From an uncultured Erysipelotrichaceae bacterium (GTDB lineage: Bacteria > Bacillota_I > Bacilli_A > Erysipelotrichales > Erysipelotrichaceae), in contig CAMVGT010000023.1 of the NCBI GenBank assembly GCA_947167125.1, forward strand, positions 1-38,383: a DNA stretch of 38,383 nt, read 5' to 3'. Position numbers and translations under genes: made by a program. Below the pieces are notes generated by a model. The model was given only the letters and a program-made list of their open reading frames with translations, ran no database searches and was not told the DNA's origin. Within the stretch, counting starts at the first letter, position 1. Each line of letters opens with the position of its first letter. This document shows, piece after piece, positions 1-9,935 of the stretch.

Positions 1-500
1 AGTCCTGGCAGCAGAGATTTGACTTTGCGGAATACTTCCCGATGTCGGCCAAATTCCAGCGCTCGTTTGATGATCTGATCCGGACAACACTGAAGTATCT
101 TCCCGAAGGGGATCAGCTCTATCCCACTGAGATCGTTTCGGACAGCGCGGAAGATTTCCGGATTGCCGAATTAATCAGAGAGAAGATTCTGATCTGCACG
201 GATGAGGAAGTTCCCCATGCTTCCGCGGTCAAGATTGAAAACAAGGAATTCCGTAAAAATGCATGCTATATCCAGGCGGTGATTCTGGTGGAGAAGGAAT
301 CGCAGAAACCGATCATGATCGGCAAGCAGGGCAGCATGCTCAAAAAGATCGGCAAGCTGGCAAGAGAAGATCTGGAAAAGCTGCTGGGAAGAAATGTCTT
401 TCTCGAGCTGTTTGTAAGGGTTGAGGATGAATGGCGCTCGAAAGACGCGCGGATTACCGAATACGGATATGGAATATCCGGGATGGACTTTGATGAATGA
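1..500 (+). CDS. era: GTPase Era, C-terminal part (5' end outside window)
   Basis: This is the 3' end of era, a ribosome-associated GTPase that binds the 3' end of 16S rRNA during 30S assembly. The reading frame is open from base 3, so the gene starts before the window. The visible part begins with the FPMSA stretch, which matches the G5 (SA) motif closing the GTPase domain. It continues into the KH RNA-binding domain, with the GKQGSMLKKIG loop and a LELFVRVEDEWR end typical of Era. The first in-frame ATG in the window, at 42, lies inside the G5 motif and is not a real start. The stop overlaps the recO start by 8 bases, suggesting translational coupling. The identification is secure; the nucleotide-binding motifs G1-G4 cannot be checked here. 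Confidence 0.96.
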   Translation, partial: SWQQRFDFAEYFPMSAKFQRSFDDLIRTTLKYLPEGDQLYPTEIVSDSAEDFRIAELIREKILICTDEEVPHASAVKIENKEFRKNACYIQAVILVEKESQKPIMIGKQGSMLKKIGKLAREDLEKLLGRNVFLELFVRVEDEWRSKDARITEYGYGISGMDFDE

Positions 501-1248
501 TCATATTGAAGTTCTGATCCTGAACCAGAATGATTACCGTGAACATGATGTCATGTTCCGGGCACTGTCAAAAGAATACGGCGCACTGACATTCATTGCG
601 GCCGGCGCAAGGAAGATGACATCCAAAAATGCCGGATCGATTCTTCCTTATACCAAAGCCGAAATCCATTTCGACTATAAGGAAGGAAAGCGGATGTTCC
701 GCATGAAGACGGCATCCACCAGAAACCTTTACCGGAAGCTTCATGAAGATCTCAATCTTTCCGCCTGTGCATCCTTTGCCTCGGAAACGGCAATGGCGAT
801 GCACAATGAATCGGAAGAAACAGCAATTGAAGAATATGAGATGCTGGAAACGGTCTATGACGCATTGAATACAGGCCGTCAGCCGGTCACGGTTCTGGCG
901 CTGTATATTTCGGATATGATGAAGCTGTTCGGGATCGGGGCGGACGTCGATGAATGCGTGATCTGCGGCAATACAACCGTGCATGCGGTATCGGCCAAAG
1001 AGGGCGGATTCCTCTGCGCGGATTGCGCCGAAAGGCTTTCGGTGCCGTTCAAAACGCCGAATGAACTCAAGCGTTTCCGGATTCTGGTCAAAGGATCTTT
1101 AAAACATCTTGAAATGATTGAAAAAGCAGGAGGGGCCTCATTGGCTGACCTTGAGATATTGGCTGACATGCTGAAACTGCACGCAGGGATAGAACTGCGC
1201 TCTTTTGCGTTTCTGAAACGCATATTTGCATTGAAAGCGGATACTTAA
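493..1248 (+). CDS. recO: DNA repair protein RecO
   Basis: RecO helps load RecA onto single-stranded DNA in the RecFOR gap-repair pathway. The 251-residue product has the N-terminal OB-fold region ([17 protein letters not shown]), a helical middle, and a C4 zinc site with Cys155, Cys158, Cys175 and Cys178 (CVICG and CADC). I start it at the ATG at 493, because [10 protein letters not shown] matches the usual RecO N-terminus; the frame is open further upstream, but that stretch is simply the end of era read in another frame. It overlaps era by 8 bases and follows it directly, as in Bacillus. Its last codons contain the glyQS promoter. Confidence 0.95.
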   Translation: MNDHIEVLILNQNDYREHDVMFRALSKEYGALTFIAAGARKMTSKNAGSILPYTKAEIHFDYKEGKRMFRMKTASTRNLYRKLHEDLNLSACASFASETAMAMHNESEETAIEEYEMLETVYDALNTGRQPVTVLALYISDMMKLFGIGADVDECVICGNTTVHAVSAKEGGFLCADCAERLSVPFKTPNELKRFRILVKGSLKHLEMIEKAGGASLADLEILADMLKLHAGIELRSFAFLKRIFALKADT

Positions 1249-1259
1249 AGTGCTATAGT
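1231..1259 (+). promoter_or_regulatory. glyQS promoter
   Basis: TTGAAA (1231-1236), a 17-base spacer and TATAGT (1254-1259), preceded by TGc, form a strong sigma-A-type promoter with an extended -10. It overlaps the end of recO and would start a leader of about 30 bases before glyQS. Confidence 0.75.
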
Positions 1260-1295
1260 ATTCGGGACTATGTTAACTTGGGAGGTTTTTCGTTT

Positions 1296-2672
1296 ATGGA
1301 CAAGACATTTGATCTGATCGTATCGCATGCCAAGAACACAGGCTTCGTTTTTCAGGGCTCTGAAATCTACGGCGGCCTGAGCAATACCTGGGATTTCGGT
1401 CCCTACGGCGTCATGCTGAAAGACAATATCAAACGTGCATGGCAGAAGAAATTTATTCAGGAAGATCCGAACAACGTCGAGATCCAGGCTGCGATTCTGA
1501 TGAATCCGAAAGTCTGGGAAGCATCCGGCCATCTCAAAGGATTCTCCGATCCTCTGATGGACTGCAAGGAATGCAAGACAAGACACCGCGCCGACCAGCT
1601 GATTGAAAACTGGTCCGAAGGAAAGGTCACATGCGAAGGCTGGACCAATGAACAGATGGAACAGTTCATTGAGGAAAACAAGATTCCGTGCCCTGACTGC
1701 GGCAAGCACAACTTCACACCGATCCGTCAGTTCAACCTGATGTTCAAGACATTCCAGGGAACTCTCGAAGACGCAAAGAGCACAATTTACCTGCGTCCTG
1801 AAACCGCGCAGGGTATGTTTGTCGACTTTAAGAATGTACAGCGCGCATACCGCAAGAAGCTTCCGTTCGGCATCGGCCAGATCGGTAAGAGCTTCCGCAA
1901 TGAAATCACACCGGGCAACTTCATTTTCCGTACCCGTGAGTTTGAGCAGATGGAAATGGAATTCTTCTGCAAGCCCAATGATGATGACAACTGGTTCCCT
2001 TACTGGAGAAAGTTCTGCATGGACTGGATTTTAAGCCTCGGCGGAAATCCTGAAAACCTGCGTTTCCGCGACCATGAACAGGAAGAACTCAGCTTCTATT
2101 CCAAGGCAACCACGGATATCGAATACAAATTCCCGTGGGGCTGGGGCGAACTCTGGGGTATCGCCGACCGTACCGATTATGACCTGACTCAGCATCAGAT
2201 CACATCCGGCAAGGATATGACATACCTCGATCCCGTTACCAATGAAAAATATATTCCTTATGTTGTTGAACCGGCAGTCGGTGTTGAAAGACTGTTCTTC
2301 ATGTTCTTCACAGACGCATATGATGAGGAAGAACTTGAAAACGGCGACAAGCGTGTTGTCATGCGCTTCTCACCGGTACTCGCACCGGTCAAGGCTGCGA
2401 TCCTTCCGTTAAAGAAGAAGAACCACAGCGAAAAGGCAAAGGAAATCTATAAAGATCTCTCTTATGACTTCACAGTCCAGTATGATGACGCCGGCTCCAT
2501 CGGCAAGAGATACCGCCGCATGGATGAAATCGGTACACCGTACTGCATTACCGTTGATGATCAGACCATGGAAGACGGAACCGTAACCATCCGTTTCCGC
2601 GACTCCATGGAACAGGAAAGAATGAGTGTCGAAGAGGTCCGTGCACGGATCTGTAAAGACATCCGTTTCTAA
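1296..2672 (+). CDS. glyQS: Glycyl-tRNA synthetase, single-chain alpha2 type
   Basis: Class II aminoacyl-tRNA synthetase that charges tRNA-Gly in the cytoplasm. The 458-residue length and motifs identify the homodimeric (alpha2) form and not the two-gene alpha2beta2 glyQ/glyS form. Visible are [14 protein letters not shown] near the N-terminus, paired CKEC and CPDC cysteines, motif 2 ([19 protein letters not shown]), and motif 3 (GVERLFF) near residue 335. The C-terminus carries the anticodon-binding domain. The ATG at 1296 is chosen because GGAGG at 1281-1285 lies 10 bases upstream; the in-frame TTG at 1278 overlaps that ribosome site. It has its own promoter and sits between recO and dnaG. 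Confidence 0.97.
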   Translation: MDKTFDLIVSHAKNTGFVFQGSEIYGGLSNTWDFGPYGVMLKDNIKRAWQKKFIQEDPNNVEIQAAILMNPKVWEASGHLKGFSDPLMDCKECKTRHRADQLIENWSEGKVTCEGWTNEQMEQFIEENKIPCPDCGKHNFTPIRQFNLMFKTFQGTLEDAKSTIYLRPETAQGMFVDFKNVQRAYRKKLPFGIGQIGKSFRNEITPGNFIFRTREFEQMEMEFFCKPNDDDNWFPYWRKFCMDWILSLGGNPENLRFRDHEQEELSFYSKATTDIEYKFPWGWGELWGIADRTDYDLTQHQITSGKDMTYLDPVTNEKYIPYVVEPAVGVERLFFMFFTDAYDEEELENGDKRVVMRFSPVLAPVKAAILPLKKKNHSEKAKEIYKDLSYDFTVQYDDAGSIGKRYRRMDEIGTPYCITVDDQTMEDGTVTIRFRDSMEQERMSVEEVRARICKDIRF

Positions 2673-2696
2673 AATTAACGAATCCGAAGGGTGAAA

Positions 2697-4448
2697 ATGG
2701 CAAGAATCAGTCAGGAAGAAATCCAGGAAATCCGCAATCGTGCCGACATCGTCGATGTCGTCTCCCATTATCTGCATGTGCGCAGGCAGGGGAAGAACTA
2801 TGTCGCGGTATGTCCGTTTCATAACGACCATGATCCTTCGCTCAACATTTCACCCGATCTGCAGATATACAAATGCTTCGTCTGCAACGCCGGCGGAACT
2901 GTCTTCAGCTTTGTACAGAACTATGAAAAGATCTCATTCACCGAAGCAGTCGGAAGGGTGGCCTCCTTATGCGGCTACACGCTTTCCGTACAGCCGGACA
3001 CCTATGAACAGGTCAAAGATCCTCATAAGGAAAATCTTTACAAAGTACTGGACGAAACCATCCGCTACACCGCTTATCAGCTGAACACGGCCGAAGGAAA
3101 AACGCAGAAGGATTACCTTCTCAAACGCGGCCTCAGCGAAGAAATCATCACCCGGTTTGAAATCGGCTACAATCCCGGCGCCGACAGCGTGACCCGCTTC
3201 CTGCATGCAAAAGGCTATGCGGACGCGGATCTTGTCTCCGCCAATGTCAGCCGGATCACCGAGTCCGGTCTCCATGATGTATTCGGCAACAGGATCACAT
3301 TCCCGATTCACGATTCCCGCGGCAATCCGATCGGATTCTCCGCCCGTACCATGGATCCCAACAATCCCAGCAAATACATCAACACCAACGACACCGAACT
3401 GTTTACCAAAGGCGATATCGTCTATAACAGCCACCGTGCGAAAACCGCCGCAAGAAGAGCCGGAAAGATCTATGTGACCGAAGGCGTGACCGATGTCATC
3501 GCTTTTGCAAGAGCCGGACTTGATAACGCGGTCTGCACACTCGGAACATCCTGTACAGCGCACCAGATCAATCTGCTGCGTTCGCTTGCGGCCCGCATCG
3601 TCTTCTGCTATGACGGCGACAATGCCGGTCAGGCAGCCACATTCCGTGCGGCCAAGATGGCAAGGGAAGCAGGATGCGACGTTTCGGTAGTCGTAAACAA
3701 GACCGGAATGGACCCGGATGAAATCATCCGCAGCCAGTCGGAAGAAGGACTGGCCGAGATGGTGAAACAGGAGATCTCCTGGCCGGAATTTGTGCTGAGC
3801 TATCTCAGCGGCAGATTCAATCTGAACAGCTATCTGGAAAAGAAGCAGTTTGTTCAGGAAGCCAAGGCCGAGATCGATCTTCTGCAGGATGAAGCGGATA
3901 AGCAGTATTTCTATGATGAGCTCTCCCGCATCAGCGGAATCCGGCTTACCTATGAAAGGCAGAAGAAGCAGGACGCGTACGCACCCGCCAACAGGCGCTT
4001 AAGCGTGCGCAGCGGAAGTGAAAAGGCCGAAGAGCTGATTCTCTGCATGATGATGCAGTCGCCCCAGGCGGCCGTCAGGTTTGAAGAAGATCTCGGATAT
4101 CTCAATATCCCGTCCCATCAGACCCTGGCGATGATGATCCTCGACGCCCGTCACTCAACCGGAGACTGTTCGCCCGCGCAGCTGATCGATGCGGCGCAGG
4201 ATCAGGAAATCCGGAACCTGATTTCCAACCTGGCAGTATTGCCGGAGTATGGAATGCCCTACGACGAAAATGTTATGAACGGGGCGATCCGCAAGGTGAA
4301 AATCACCGTGCTGACCGCCGAAGCTGACGCATACAAGCAGCAGCTGTCAGGCGCGCTCAATGACGCAAGCAGACAGCTGATTATGAACAAGTATGCCAGC
4401 TGTCTCAGAGAATTACGGAGGTATATTGATGAAGAAAACAGTCAGTGA
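2697..4448 (+). CDS. dnaG: DNA primase
   Basis: DnaG synthesises RNA primers for lagging-strand replication, working with the replicative helicase. The 583-residue product has the CHC2 zinc-binding domain, with Cys39, His42, Cys60 and Cys63. It is followed by the RNA polymerase core with a TOPRIM fold ([15 protein letters not shown] and [12 protein letters not shown]) and a C-terminal helicase-interaction region. I take the ATG at 2697, which lies 5 bases after AAGGG; a GTG at 2691 would overlap that site. The gap from glyQS is 24 bases with no terminator, so it is probably co-transcribed. Its end overlaps rpoD by 20 bases, the classic macromolecular-synthesis pairing. Confidence 0.97.
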   Translation: MARISQEEIQEIRNRADIVDVVSHYLHVRRQGKNYVAVCPFHNDHDPSLNISPDLQIYKCFVCNAGGTVFSFVQNYEKISFTEAVGRVASLCGYTLSVQPDTYEQVKDPHKENLYKVLDETIRYTAYQLNTAEGKTQKDYLLKRGLSEEIITRFEIGYNPGADSVTRFLHAKGYADADLVSANVSRITESGLHDVFGNRITFPIHDSRGNPIGFSARTMDPNNPSKYINTNDTELFTKGDIVYNSHRAKTAARRAGKIYVTEGVTDVIAFARAGLDNAVCTLGTSCTAHQINLLRSLAARIVFCYDGDNAGQAATFRAAKMAREAGCDVSVVVNKTGMDPDEIIRSQSEEGLAEMVKQEISWPEFVLSYLSGRFNLNSYLEKKQFVQEAKAEIDLLQDEADKQYFYDELSRISGIRLTYERQKKQDAYAPANRRLSVRSGSEKAEELILCMMMQSPQAAVRFEEDLGYLNIPSHQTLAMMILDARHSTGDCSPAQLIDAAQDQEIRNLISNLAVLPEYGMPYDENVMNGAIRKVKITVLTAEADAYKQQLSGALNDASRQLIMNKYASCLRELRRYIDEENSQ

Positions 4449-6117
4449 AACAGCAGCACCCGCTGAAGAAGAAGTAAAACCGGCAGCGAAAACAAAAAAA
4501 GCAGGAACAAAGAAAGCCTCCGAAACTGCCGCAAAGCCGGCAAAGAAAGCAGCTGCGAAAAAAGCAGCTGATGTTCCGGCGGAAACTGCTGAAGAACCCA
4601 AGAAGAAGACATCAAGGAAGAAGGCTGCCGAAACAGCTGAAGAAGCTGCCGAAGAACCTGTAAAGAAGAAGAATTCAAAGAAAGCCGCAAAGGAAACCGA
4701 AACGGAAGAAGTGAAGGAACCCAAGGCTAAAAAGGCATCCGCCAAAAAGGCAAAGGCTGCCGAAGAGCCTGCAGTAGAAGCAGCCCCGGCGCCGAAGGCA
4801 AAGAAATCTTCCAAAAAGAAGGAAGAAGCCAAAGCGGAACCGGAAACAATTGTTGTCGCTTCCGAATCCGGCACATCGGTCATTGACAGATCAATGATGC
4901 GTGAAAAGAAGACTTCGATTGATGTCTACAGGCGCGATGGCAAAATCAAGGAACTCAAGACTCTTGATGAACTGAAGGAAGACTACCGCAGTGTATATAA
5001 AAATGACGGTGTCATCTACCAGAAGGACATCATGGCTTCCCTCGACAATCTCGATCTTTCCGATGAGGATATGGACGGTCTCTGGGACTGGTTCTCCAAT
5101 GAAGGAATCACAGTTTCCGAAGATGAGGACATCGTTGAGGAAATTGCCGAAGATGATGAGGATCTGAATCTGGATGACAATGAGAATCTCGATTCCAACA
5201 TCGATGACGCACCGCCCGTCAATGATGACGACTATGCGCCGCAGATTCCGGATCTGTCGATGTATACAAGATCGACAAGCATGCAGCTGAATGACCCGGT
5301 CAAGATGTATCTGAAGGAAATCGGCCGCGTACCTCTGCTGAAGCCGGAAGATGAACCGGAAATCGCAAAGAGAATCGAACAGGGTGATGAAGAAGCGAGA
5401 AACATTCTCATTTCCTCGAACCTGAGACTCGTTGTCTCGATTGCCAAGAAATATGTAGGCCGCGGTATGCTGTTCCTCGATCTGATCCAGGAAGGCAACA
5501 TGGGCCTTGTCAAGGCAGTTGAGAAATTTGATTATACAAAAGGATTTAAATTCTCCACATATGCGACATGGTGGATCCGCCAGGCGATCACAAGAGCGAT
5601 TGCCGACCAGGCAAGAACAATCCGTATCCCTGTCCATATGGTTGAAACCATCAATAAGCTGACCAGAGTGCAGAGACAGCTCGTTCAGGAACTCGGCCGC
5701 GATCCGAGTGCTGAAGAAATCTCCGCCCGCATGGACGGCATCTCACCGGAAAAGGTCAGAGAGATCCAGAAGATCGCTCTTGAACCGGTTTCACTGGAAA
5801 CCCCGATCGGTGAAGAGGATGATTCCCACCTCGGCGACTTCATTGAGGACAAGGACGCATTGAGCCCTGACCAGTACGCTTCCAACCAGCTGCTCAAGGA
5901 TGAAATCAATAACGTTCTTGCCGGACTCACAGAAAGAGAAGAGAAGGTTCTCCGCCTGCGCTTCGGCCTGTATGACGGCAGAACAAGAACCCTTGAGGAA
6001 GTCGGCAAGGAATTCAATGTCACAAGAGAAAGAATCAGACAGATCGAAGCCAAGGCTCTGCGCAAGCTGAAGCATCCGACAAGATCCAAGCGTCTGAAGG
6101 ACTTCTTCGACAAATAA
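4429..6117 (+). CDS. rpoD: Primary sigma factor RpoD (SigA) with Lys/Ala/Glu-rich N-terminal tail
   Basis: The housekeeping sigma factor, which directs RNA polymerase to most promoters. The 562-residue product is much longer than Bacillus SigA (about 370). Residues 1-140 are a low-complexity Lys/Ala/Glu/Pro tail resembling histone H1. Residues 175-230 resemble region 1.1, 230-270 form a very acidic linker, and region 1.2 begins near 287 ([16 protein letters not shown]). Region 2 ([31 protein letters not shown]), region 3 and region 4 ([20 protein letters not shown]) are intact. The ATG at 4429 follows CGGAGG at 4417-4422 and lies inside the last codons of dnaG. The tail is probably disordered and could bind DNA or RNA non-specifically; that role is inference. 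Confidence 0.97.
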   Translation: MKKTVSETAAPAEEEVKPAAKTKKAGTKKASETAAKPAKKAAAKKAADVPAETAEEPKKKTSRKKAAETAEEAAEEPVKKKNSKKAAKETETEEVKEPKAKKASAKKAKAAEEPAVEAAPAPKAKKSSKKKEEAKAEPETIVVASESGTSVIDRSMMREKKTSIDVYRRDGKIKELKTLDELKEDYRSVYKNDGVIYQKDIMASLDNLDLSDEDMDGLWDWFSNEGITVSEDEDIVEEIAEDDEDLNLDDNENLDSNIDDAPPVNDDDYAPQIPDLSMYTRSTSMQLNDPVKMYLKEIGRVPLLKPEDEPEIAKRIEQGDEEARNILISSNLRLVVSIAKKYVGRGMLFLDLIQEGNMGLVKAVEKFDYTKGFKFSTYATWWIRQAITRAIADQARTIRIPVHMVETINKLTRVQRQLVQELGRDPSAEEISARMDGISPEKVREIQKIALEPVSLETPIGEEDDSHLGDFIEDKDALSPDQYASNQLLKDEINNVLAGLTEREEKVLRLRFGLYDGRTRTLEEVGKEFNVTRERIRQIEAKALRKLKHPTRSKRLKDFFDK

Positions 6118-6118
6118 G

Positions 6119-6787
6119 ATGAACCTGCGGATTGAAAAAATCGCAGACATGGTAAACCAGGGCGTGATTGCGGCTGATATCGGCACCGATCACGCCTTTC
6201 TTCCCATTCTTCTGATTCAGAAGAACAAGGCGGAAAAGGTCTATGCCTGCGACATCTCGGAAGGTCCGCTTCTTGCGGCACAGCGCAATATCGCAAGATA
6301 CGGCTATACCGAAAAAATCCCGACAATCCTCTGCAATGGATTTGAAGGGATTCCTGATGACATTGAATGTGCGGTCATTGCAGGCATGGGCTATTATACG
6401 GCGGCTATGATTCTTGAAAACGCAATGGGCCGTCTTTCAAAGCTGAAGCAGATCATCGTCGAAGTCAACCGGAATACGGCTGATATGAGAAGATGGATCA
6501 GCGATCATCACTTCACGATTGATCAGGAAGTCCTGATCACAGACAGAGGCTTTGATTATATCGCCTTCAGTTTCCATACCGCTTATCATGAACCGTTAAG
6601 CGAAGAAGAGATCCTGTGCGGTACAGAACTGCTGCGGAAACAGGAAGGGTATATTGACTACTGTCAGAGACAGATCGATCAGATCGAAATGATCTTAGGC
6701 AAATATAAAAAAGAAGATGAGCGGAAAGCGCATCTTCAGAGCGACCTGAAATTGTGGGTTCAGGCACAAGAGAAAACGCGGAACTGA
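6119..6787 (+). CDS. trmK: tRNA (adenine22-N1)-methyltransferase TrmK
   Basis: TrmK (YqfN) methylates N1 of adenine 22 in tRNA using S-adenosylmethionine. The N-terminal Rossmann fold shows the SAM loop AADIGTDHAFLPI, an acidic YACDISEGPL strand, and a central AGMGY motif typical of the family. The C-terminal 60 residues are a charged coiled-coil-like helix, also usual for TrmK. It begins one base after the rpoD stop and has no clear Shine-Dalgarno site, so translation is probably coupled to rpoD. The rpoD-trmK order is the same as in Bacillus, though the usual next gene (yqfO) is absent here. Confidence 0.93.
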   Translation: MNLRIEKIADMVNQGVIAADIGTDHAFLPILLIQKNKAEKVYACDISEGPLLAAQRNIARYGYTEKIPTILCNGFEGIPDDIECAVIAGMGYYTAAMILENAMGRLSKLKQIIVEVNRNTADMRRWISDHHFTIDQEVLITDRGFDYIAFSFHTAYHEPLSEEEILCGTELLRKQEGYIDYCQRQIDQIEMILGKYKKEDERKAHLQSDLKLWVQAQEKTRN

Positions 6788-6800
6788 ATTCCGCGTTTTT
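6773..6800. terminator. Bidirectional terminator between trmK and rpsT
   Basis: The arms AACGCGGAA (6775-6783) and TTCCGCGTT (6789-6797) form a 9-bp stem with a 5-base loop. TTTTT follows on the + strand, and AAAA precedes it so that the - strand also has a T tract. It serves both convergent genes; the trmK stop lies in the loop. Confidence 0.88.
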
Positions 6801-6802
6801 AC

Positions 6803-7066
6803 TTATTTAATCGAGTTTACAGCTTTTGCGAGTCTGGACTTCTGACGTGCAGCGTAGTTGTCCTTCTTGATATGATTGACAACAGCCTTGTCGAGAGACT
6901 TATTCGCAGCATCATATGCCTTGACTGCAGCTTCCTTGTCACCTGCTTTGACAGCTTCGAGGACTTTCTTGATCGCAGTCTTCAGTTCACTCTTCTGACC
7001 GGCACGAGCGTTCTGTCTCTTCAGGTTAGTAAGAGCACGCTTTTTCTGAGACTTGATATTCGCCAT
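6803..7066 (-). CDS. rpsT: 30S ribosomal protein S20
   Basis: S20 binds 16S rRNA and helps fold the 5' domain of the small subunit. The 87-residue product starts MANIKSQKKRALTNLKRQ and is a Lys/Arg/Ala-rich helical protein of the normal family length. The start is supported by AGGAGGTG on the - strand at 7072-7079. It is the only ribosomal gene here on the - strand, transcribed as a single gene between a near-consensus promoter and the terminator shared with trmK. Confidence 0.97.
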   Translation of the reverse strand: MANIKSQKKRALTNLKRQNARAGQKSELKTAIKKVLEAVKAGDKEAAVKAYDAANKSLDKAVVNHIKKDNYAARQKSRLAKAVNSIK

Positions 7067-7101
7067 GAGAACACCTCCTGTTCACTTTATCAGCAGAGTG
7101 A

Positions 7102-7130
7102 ATTATAGCAAACGCACTTTTAAAATGCAA
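7102..7130 (-). promoter_or_regulatory. rpsT promoter
   Basis: On the - strand, TTGCAT (7130-7125), a 17-base spacer and a perfect TATAAT (7107-7102) are present. The predicted leader is about 25 bases and contains the strong AGGAGGTG ribosome site. Confidence 0.85.
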
Positions 7131-7153
7131 TAAAAACAGTATTTAGGTATAAT
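7125..7153 (+). promoter_or_regulatory. fmt operon promoter
   Basis: A perfect TATAAT lies at 7148-7153, 25 bases before the fmt start codon. A 17-base spacer would place the -35 at 7125-7130 (ATGCAA, weak), the same six bases that are the -35 of the divergent rpsT promoter on the other strand. Confidence 0.6.
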
Positions 7154-7178
7154 AAAACGCGGTGAAGGAGGTAACGCC

Positions 7179-8117
7179 ATGAAAAATCCGCGGATTATAT
7201 TTTTCGGAACCCCCGCATTCGCAGGAGGAATGCTTAAAGTTCTGATTGAAGAGAAGTACCAGGTGGTGCTTGCCGTAACCCAGCCCGACCGTCCCGTCGG
7301 ACGCAAAAAGGTCATTGAGCGCACACCGGTCGCGTCACTTGCCGATGAATACGGAATTGATGTATTGCAGCCGGTAAAGCTTTCCGCAGAGGCGGATGCG
7401 ATCCTTGCTTACAATCCCGATCTGATTGTGACCTGTGCCTATGGCCAGTTTGTGCCTACAAAAATTCTGAACGCGCCTTCCCTGGGTGCTGTCAATATTC
7501 ATCCGTCTCTTCTGCCGAGATACAGAGGCGGCGCGCCGATTCAGCGCGCAATCATGAACGGTGATGAAAAGACCGGTGTCTGCCTGATGGAAATGACAAA
7601 GCAGATGGATGCCGGCAGGGTTTATGCAAGAGTGGAAACACCGATCGGTGAAGATGAAACAGGCAGCCAACTGTTTGATAGACTGGAAGGCATCTCTGCT
7701 GAACTGTTAAGAAAGAATCTTCCGGATTATATCGAAGGAAAGCTGGAAGGCATTCCGCAAAGTGAAGAAGGAATGGTTCTGGCTCCCAATATCGCAAGGG
7801 AAGAGGAACTTGTCAGTTTTGAAAAGGAAGAAATCAATTCCTTATACAATCACATCCGTGCATTATGCGATGAGCCTTACAGCTACGGCATGATTAACGG
7901 CAAACGCTTCAAATTCTGCAAAGCCCGCAAAGAAAACGGGGAATGCAGCGAAGAAGCCGGAACCGTCATCGGATTTGAGAATCATGCGATGAAGATTGCC
8001 GCAAAGGGCGGAATTCTTCTTGTATATGAAATGCAGATGGAAGGCAAGAGCCGTATGAATGCCGACGCATTTGCCAACGGTGCAGGCAGAAGCCTGATCG
8101 GAAAGAAATTTGAGTAG
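7179..8117 (+). CDS. fmt: Methionyl-tRNA formyltransferase
   Basis: Fmt transfers a formyl group from 10-formyltetrahydrofolate to initiator Met-tRNA. The 312-residue product has the usual length. It shows the N-terminal FFGTPAFA Rossmann start, the catalytic-domain motif SLLPRYRGGAPIQ (with the N-x-H-x-S-LLP signature from NIHPSLLP), and the linker to the C-terminal OB-like domain. The ribosome site GAAGGAGG at 7164-7171 supports the start at 7179. The deformylase gene def, often upstream of fmt, is not present. It heads a tight fmt-lepA-hemW operon. Confidence 0.96.
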   Translation: MKNPRIIFFGTPAFAGGMLKVLIEEKYQVVLAVTQPDRPVGRKKVIERTPVASLADEYGIDVLQPVKLSAEADAILAYNPDLIVTCAYGQFVPTKILNAPSLGAVNIHPSLLPRYRGGAPIQRAIMNGDEKTGVCLMEMTKQMDAGRVYARVETPIGEDETGSQLFDRLEGISAELLRKNLPDYIEGKLEGIPQSEEGMVLAPNIAREEELVSFEKEEINSLYNHIRALCDEPYSYGMINGKRFKFCKARKENGECSEEAGTVIGFENHAMKIAAKGGILLVYEMQMEGKSRMNADAFANGAGRSLIGKKFE

Positions 8118-8123
8118 GTGAAT

Positions 8124-9935
8124 ATGGATCAGAAGAATATCAGGAATTTCTGCATTATCGCACACATCGACCATGGCAAATCCACGCTTGCCGACAGAAT
8201 CCTGGAAATGACGGAAACCGTCAATCCCAGGGATATGAAATCGCAGCTGCTGGATGATATGGATCTTGAAAGAGAACGCGGCATTACGATCAAGCTCAAT
8301 GCCGTGCAGCTTTCCTATACCGCAAAAGACGGACAGCAGTATATCTTCAACCTGATCGATACCCCGGGCCATGTCGACTTTACATATGAAGTTTCCCGTT
8401 CCCTTGCCGCATGCGAAGGAGCGGTGCTTGTTGTCGACTCAACCCAGGGCGTACAGGCACAGACCCTTGCCAATACCTATCTTGCGCTTGACAACGATCT
8501 GGAAATCATCCCTGTCATCAACAAGGTTGATATGAACAATGCCCAGCCCGAACATACCAAGCATGAGATTGAGGACATCATCGGTCTGGACTGCTCGGAA
8601 GCTCCGGAAATCAGCGCGAGAACCGGACTGAATGTCGACCAGGTTCTCGAACAGATCGTTTCCAAAATTCCGGCACCTGCAGGAGACAGAAACGCGCCTC
8701 TGCAGGCACTGGTGTTCGACTCCTTCTACGATCCTTACAGAGGCGTCATTGCCCTTGCAAGAATCCGCGAAGGCTCCGTCAGACCCGGTGACAGAATCCG
8801 CTTCATGGCAACAGGCGCCGAATATGAAGTTCTGGAATGCGGTATCCGCAATCCCAAGGAAATCAAAGTGAATGAACTTTCGGCAGGAGATGTCGGATGG
8901 TTTGCGGCTTCGATCAAATCGATCCAGGATGTCCGTGTCGGTGACACGGTAACCGGATGCGCCAATCCGGCCAAGGAACCGCTTGCCGGCTACCGCAAGC
9001 TCAATCCGATGGTCTACTGCGGTCTTTATCCCAGCGATGCCGCAAAATATGAAGATCTGCGCGATGCGCTGGACAAGCTGCAGCTCAATGACGCTTCGCT
9101 TTATTATGAAGCTGAAACATCCCAGGCTTTAGGCTTCGGATTCCGCTGCGGATTCCTCGGACTTCTGCATATGGATGTCATTCAGGAGCGTCTGGAAAGG
9201 GAATACAATCTTGATCTGATCTGTACAGCGCCTTCGGTTATCTATCATGTATACATGACTGACGGAACGCTGCTGGAAATCGACAACCCGGCCAGAATGC
9301 CGGACGCTTCCAAAATCGACCGTGTTGAGGAACCGTATGTCAAAGCCAGCATCATGGTTCCCGATGAATTCATCGGCGGTGTCATGGAACTGTGTCAGAA
9401 CAAGAGAGGCATCTATTCCTCGATGGATGTCATCGATGCCGGCAGAAACATGATCATCTATGAAATGCCGCTGTCCGAAATCATCTATGACTTCTTTGAC
9501 AGACTCAAGTCCTGCACAAAGGGATATGCGTCGCTTGACTATGAACTGATCGGATACAGAAAGGAAGATCTGGTCCGTATGGATATTCTGCTCAACGGGG
9601 AAACCGTGGACGCATTAAGTGTCATTGTGCACCGCTCGGAAGCATATAAGCGCGGCAGCGGCATCACGATCGCTCTTAAGGAACTGATTCCCAAGCAGCA
9701 GTTTGAAATTCCTGTTCAGGCCGCGATCGGCGGAAAAGTCATTGCGAGAACAAATATCAAGTCACTGCGCAAAAACGTATTGGCGAAGTGCTACGGCGGT
9801 GATATTTCCCGTAAGAAGAAGCTGCTGGAAAAGCAGAAGGAAGGCAAGAAGCGCATGAAAGCGGTCGGCTCTGTCGTCATTCCCCAGGAAGCCTTCATGT
9901 CGGTTCTTTCAATGGAAAATGATCCGCAGAAATAA
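8124..9935 (+). CDS. lepA: Elongation factor 4 (LepA)
   Basis: LepA is a ribosome-associated translational GTPase related to EF-G. The 603-residue product has G1 AHIDHGKS, the switch-region ERGITIK, G3 DTPGHVDF, G4 NKVD, domain II, and the LepA-specific C-terminal domain ending in a Lys-rich stretch ([16 protein letters not shown]). I choose the ATG at 8124, 5 bases after TAGG in the fmt stop region; an in-frame GTG at 8118 would add two residues. It follows fmt by 6 bases and overlaps hemW by 17 bases. Confidence 0.97.
   Translation: MDQKNIRNFCIIAHIDHGKSTLADRILEMTETVNPRDMKSQLLDDMDLERERGITIKLNAVQLSYTAKDGQQYIFNLIDTPGHVDFTYEVSRSLAACEGAVLVVDSTQGVQAQTLANTYLALDNDLEIIPVINKVDMNNAQPEHTKHEIEDIIGLDCSEAPEISARTGLNVDQVLEQIVSKIPAPAGDRNAPLQALVFDSFYDPYRGVIALARIREGSVRPGDRIRFMATGAEYEVLECGIRNPKEIKVNELSAGDVGWFAASIKSIQDVRVGDTVTGCANPAKEPLAGYRKLNPMVYCGLYPSDAAKYEDLRDALDKLQLNDASLYYEAETSQALGFGFRCGFLGLLHMDVIQERLEREYNLDLICTAPSVIYHVYMTDGTLLEIDNPARMPDASKIDRVEEPYVKASIMVPDEFIGGVMELCQNKRGIYSSMDVIDAGRNMIIYEMPLSEIIYDFFDRLKSCTKGYASLDYELIGYRKEDLVRMDILLNGETVDALSVIVHRSEAYKRGSGITIALKELIPKQQFEIPVQAAIGGKVIARTNIKSLRKNVLAKCYGGDISRKKKLLEKQKEGKKRMKAVGSVVIPQEAFMSVLSMENDPQK

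Noticed and set aside
4413..4883. Ala/Phe/Ser-rich open frame on the - strand at the start of rpoD
   Set aside because: It is the antisense of the Lys/Ala/Glu repeat tail; the repetitive composition alone keeps it open.
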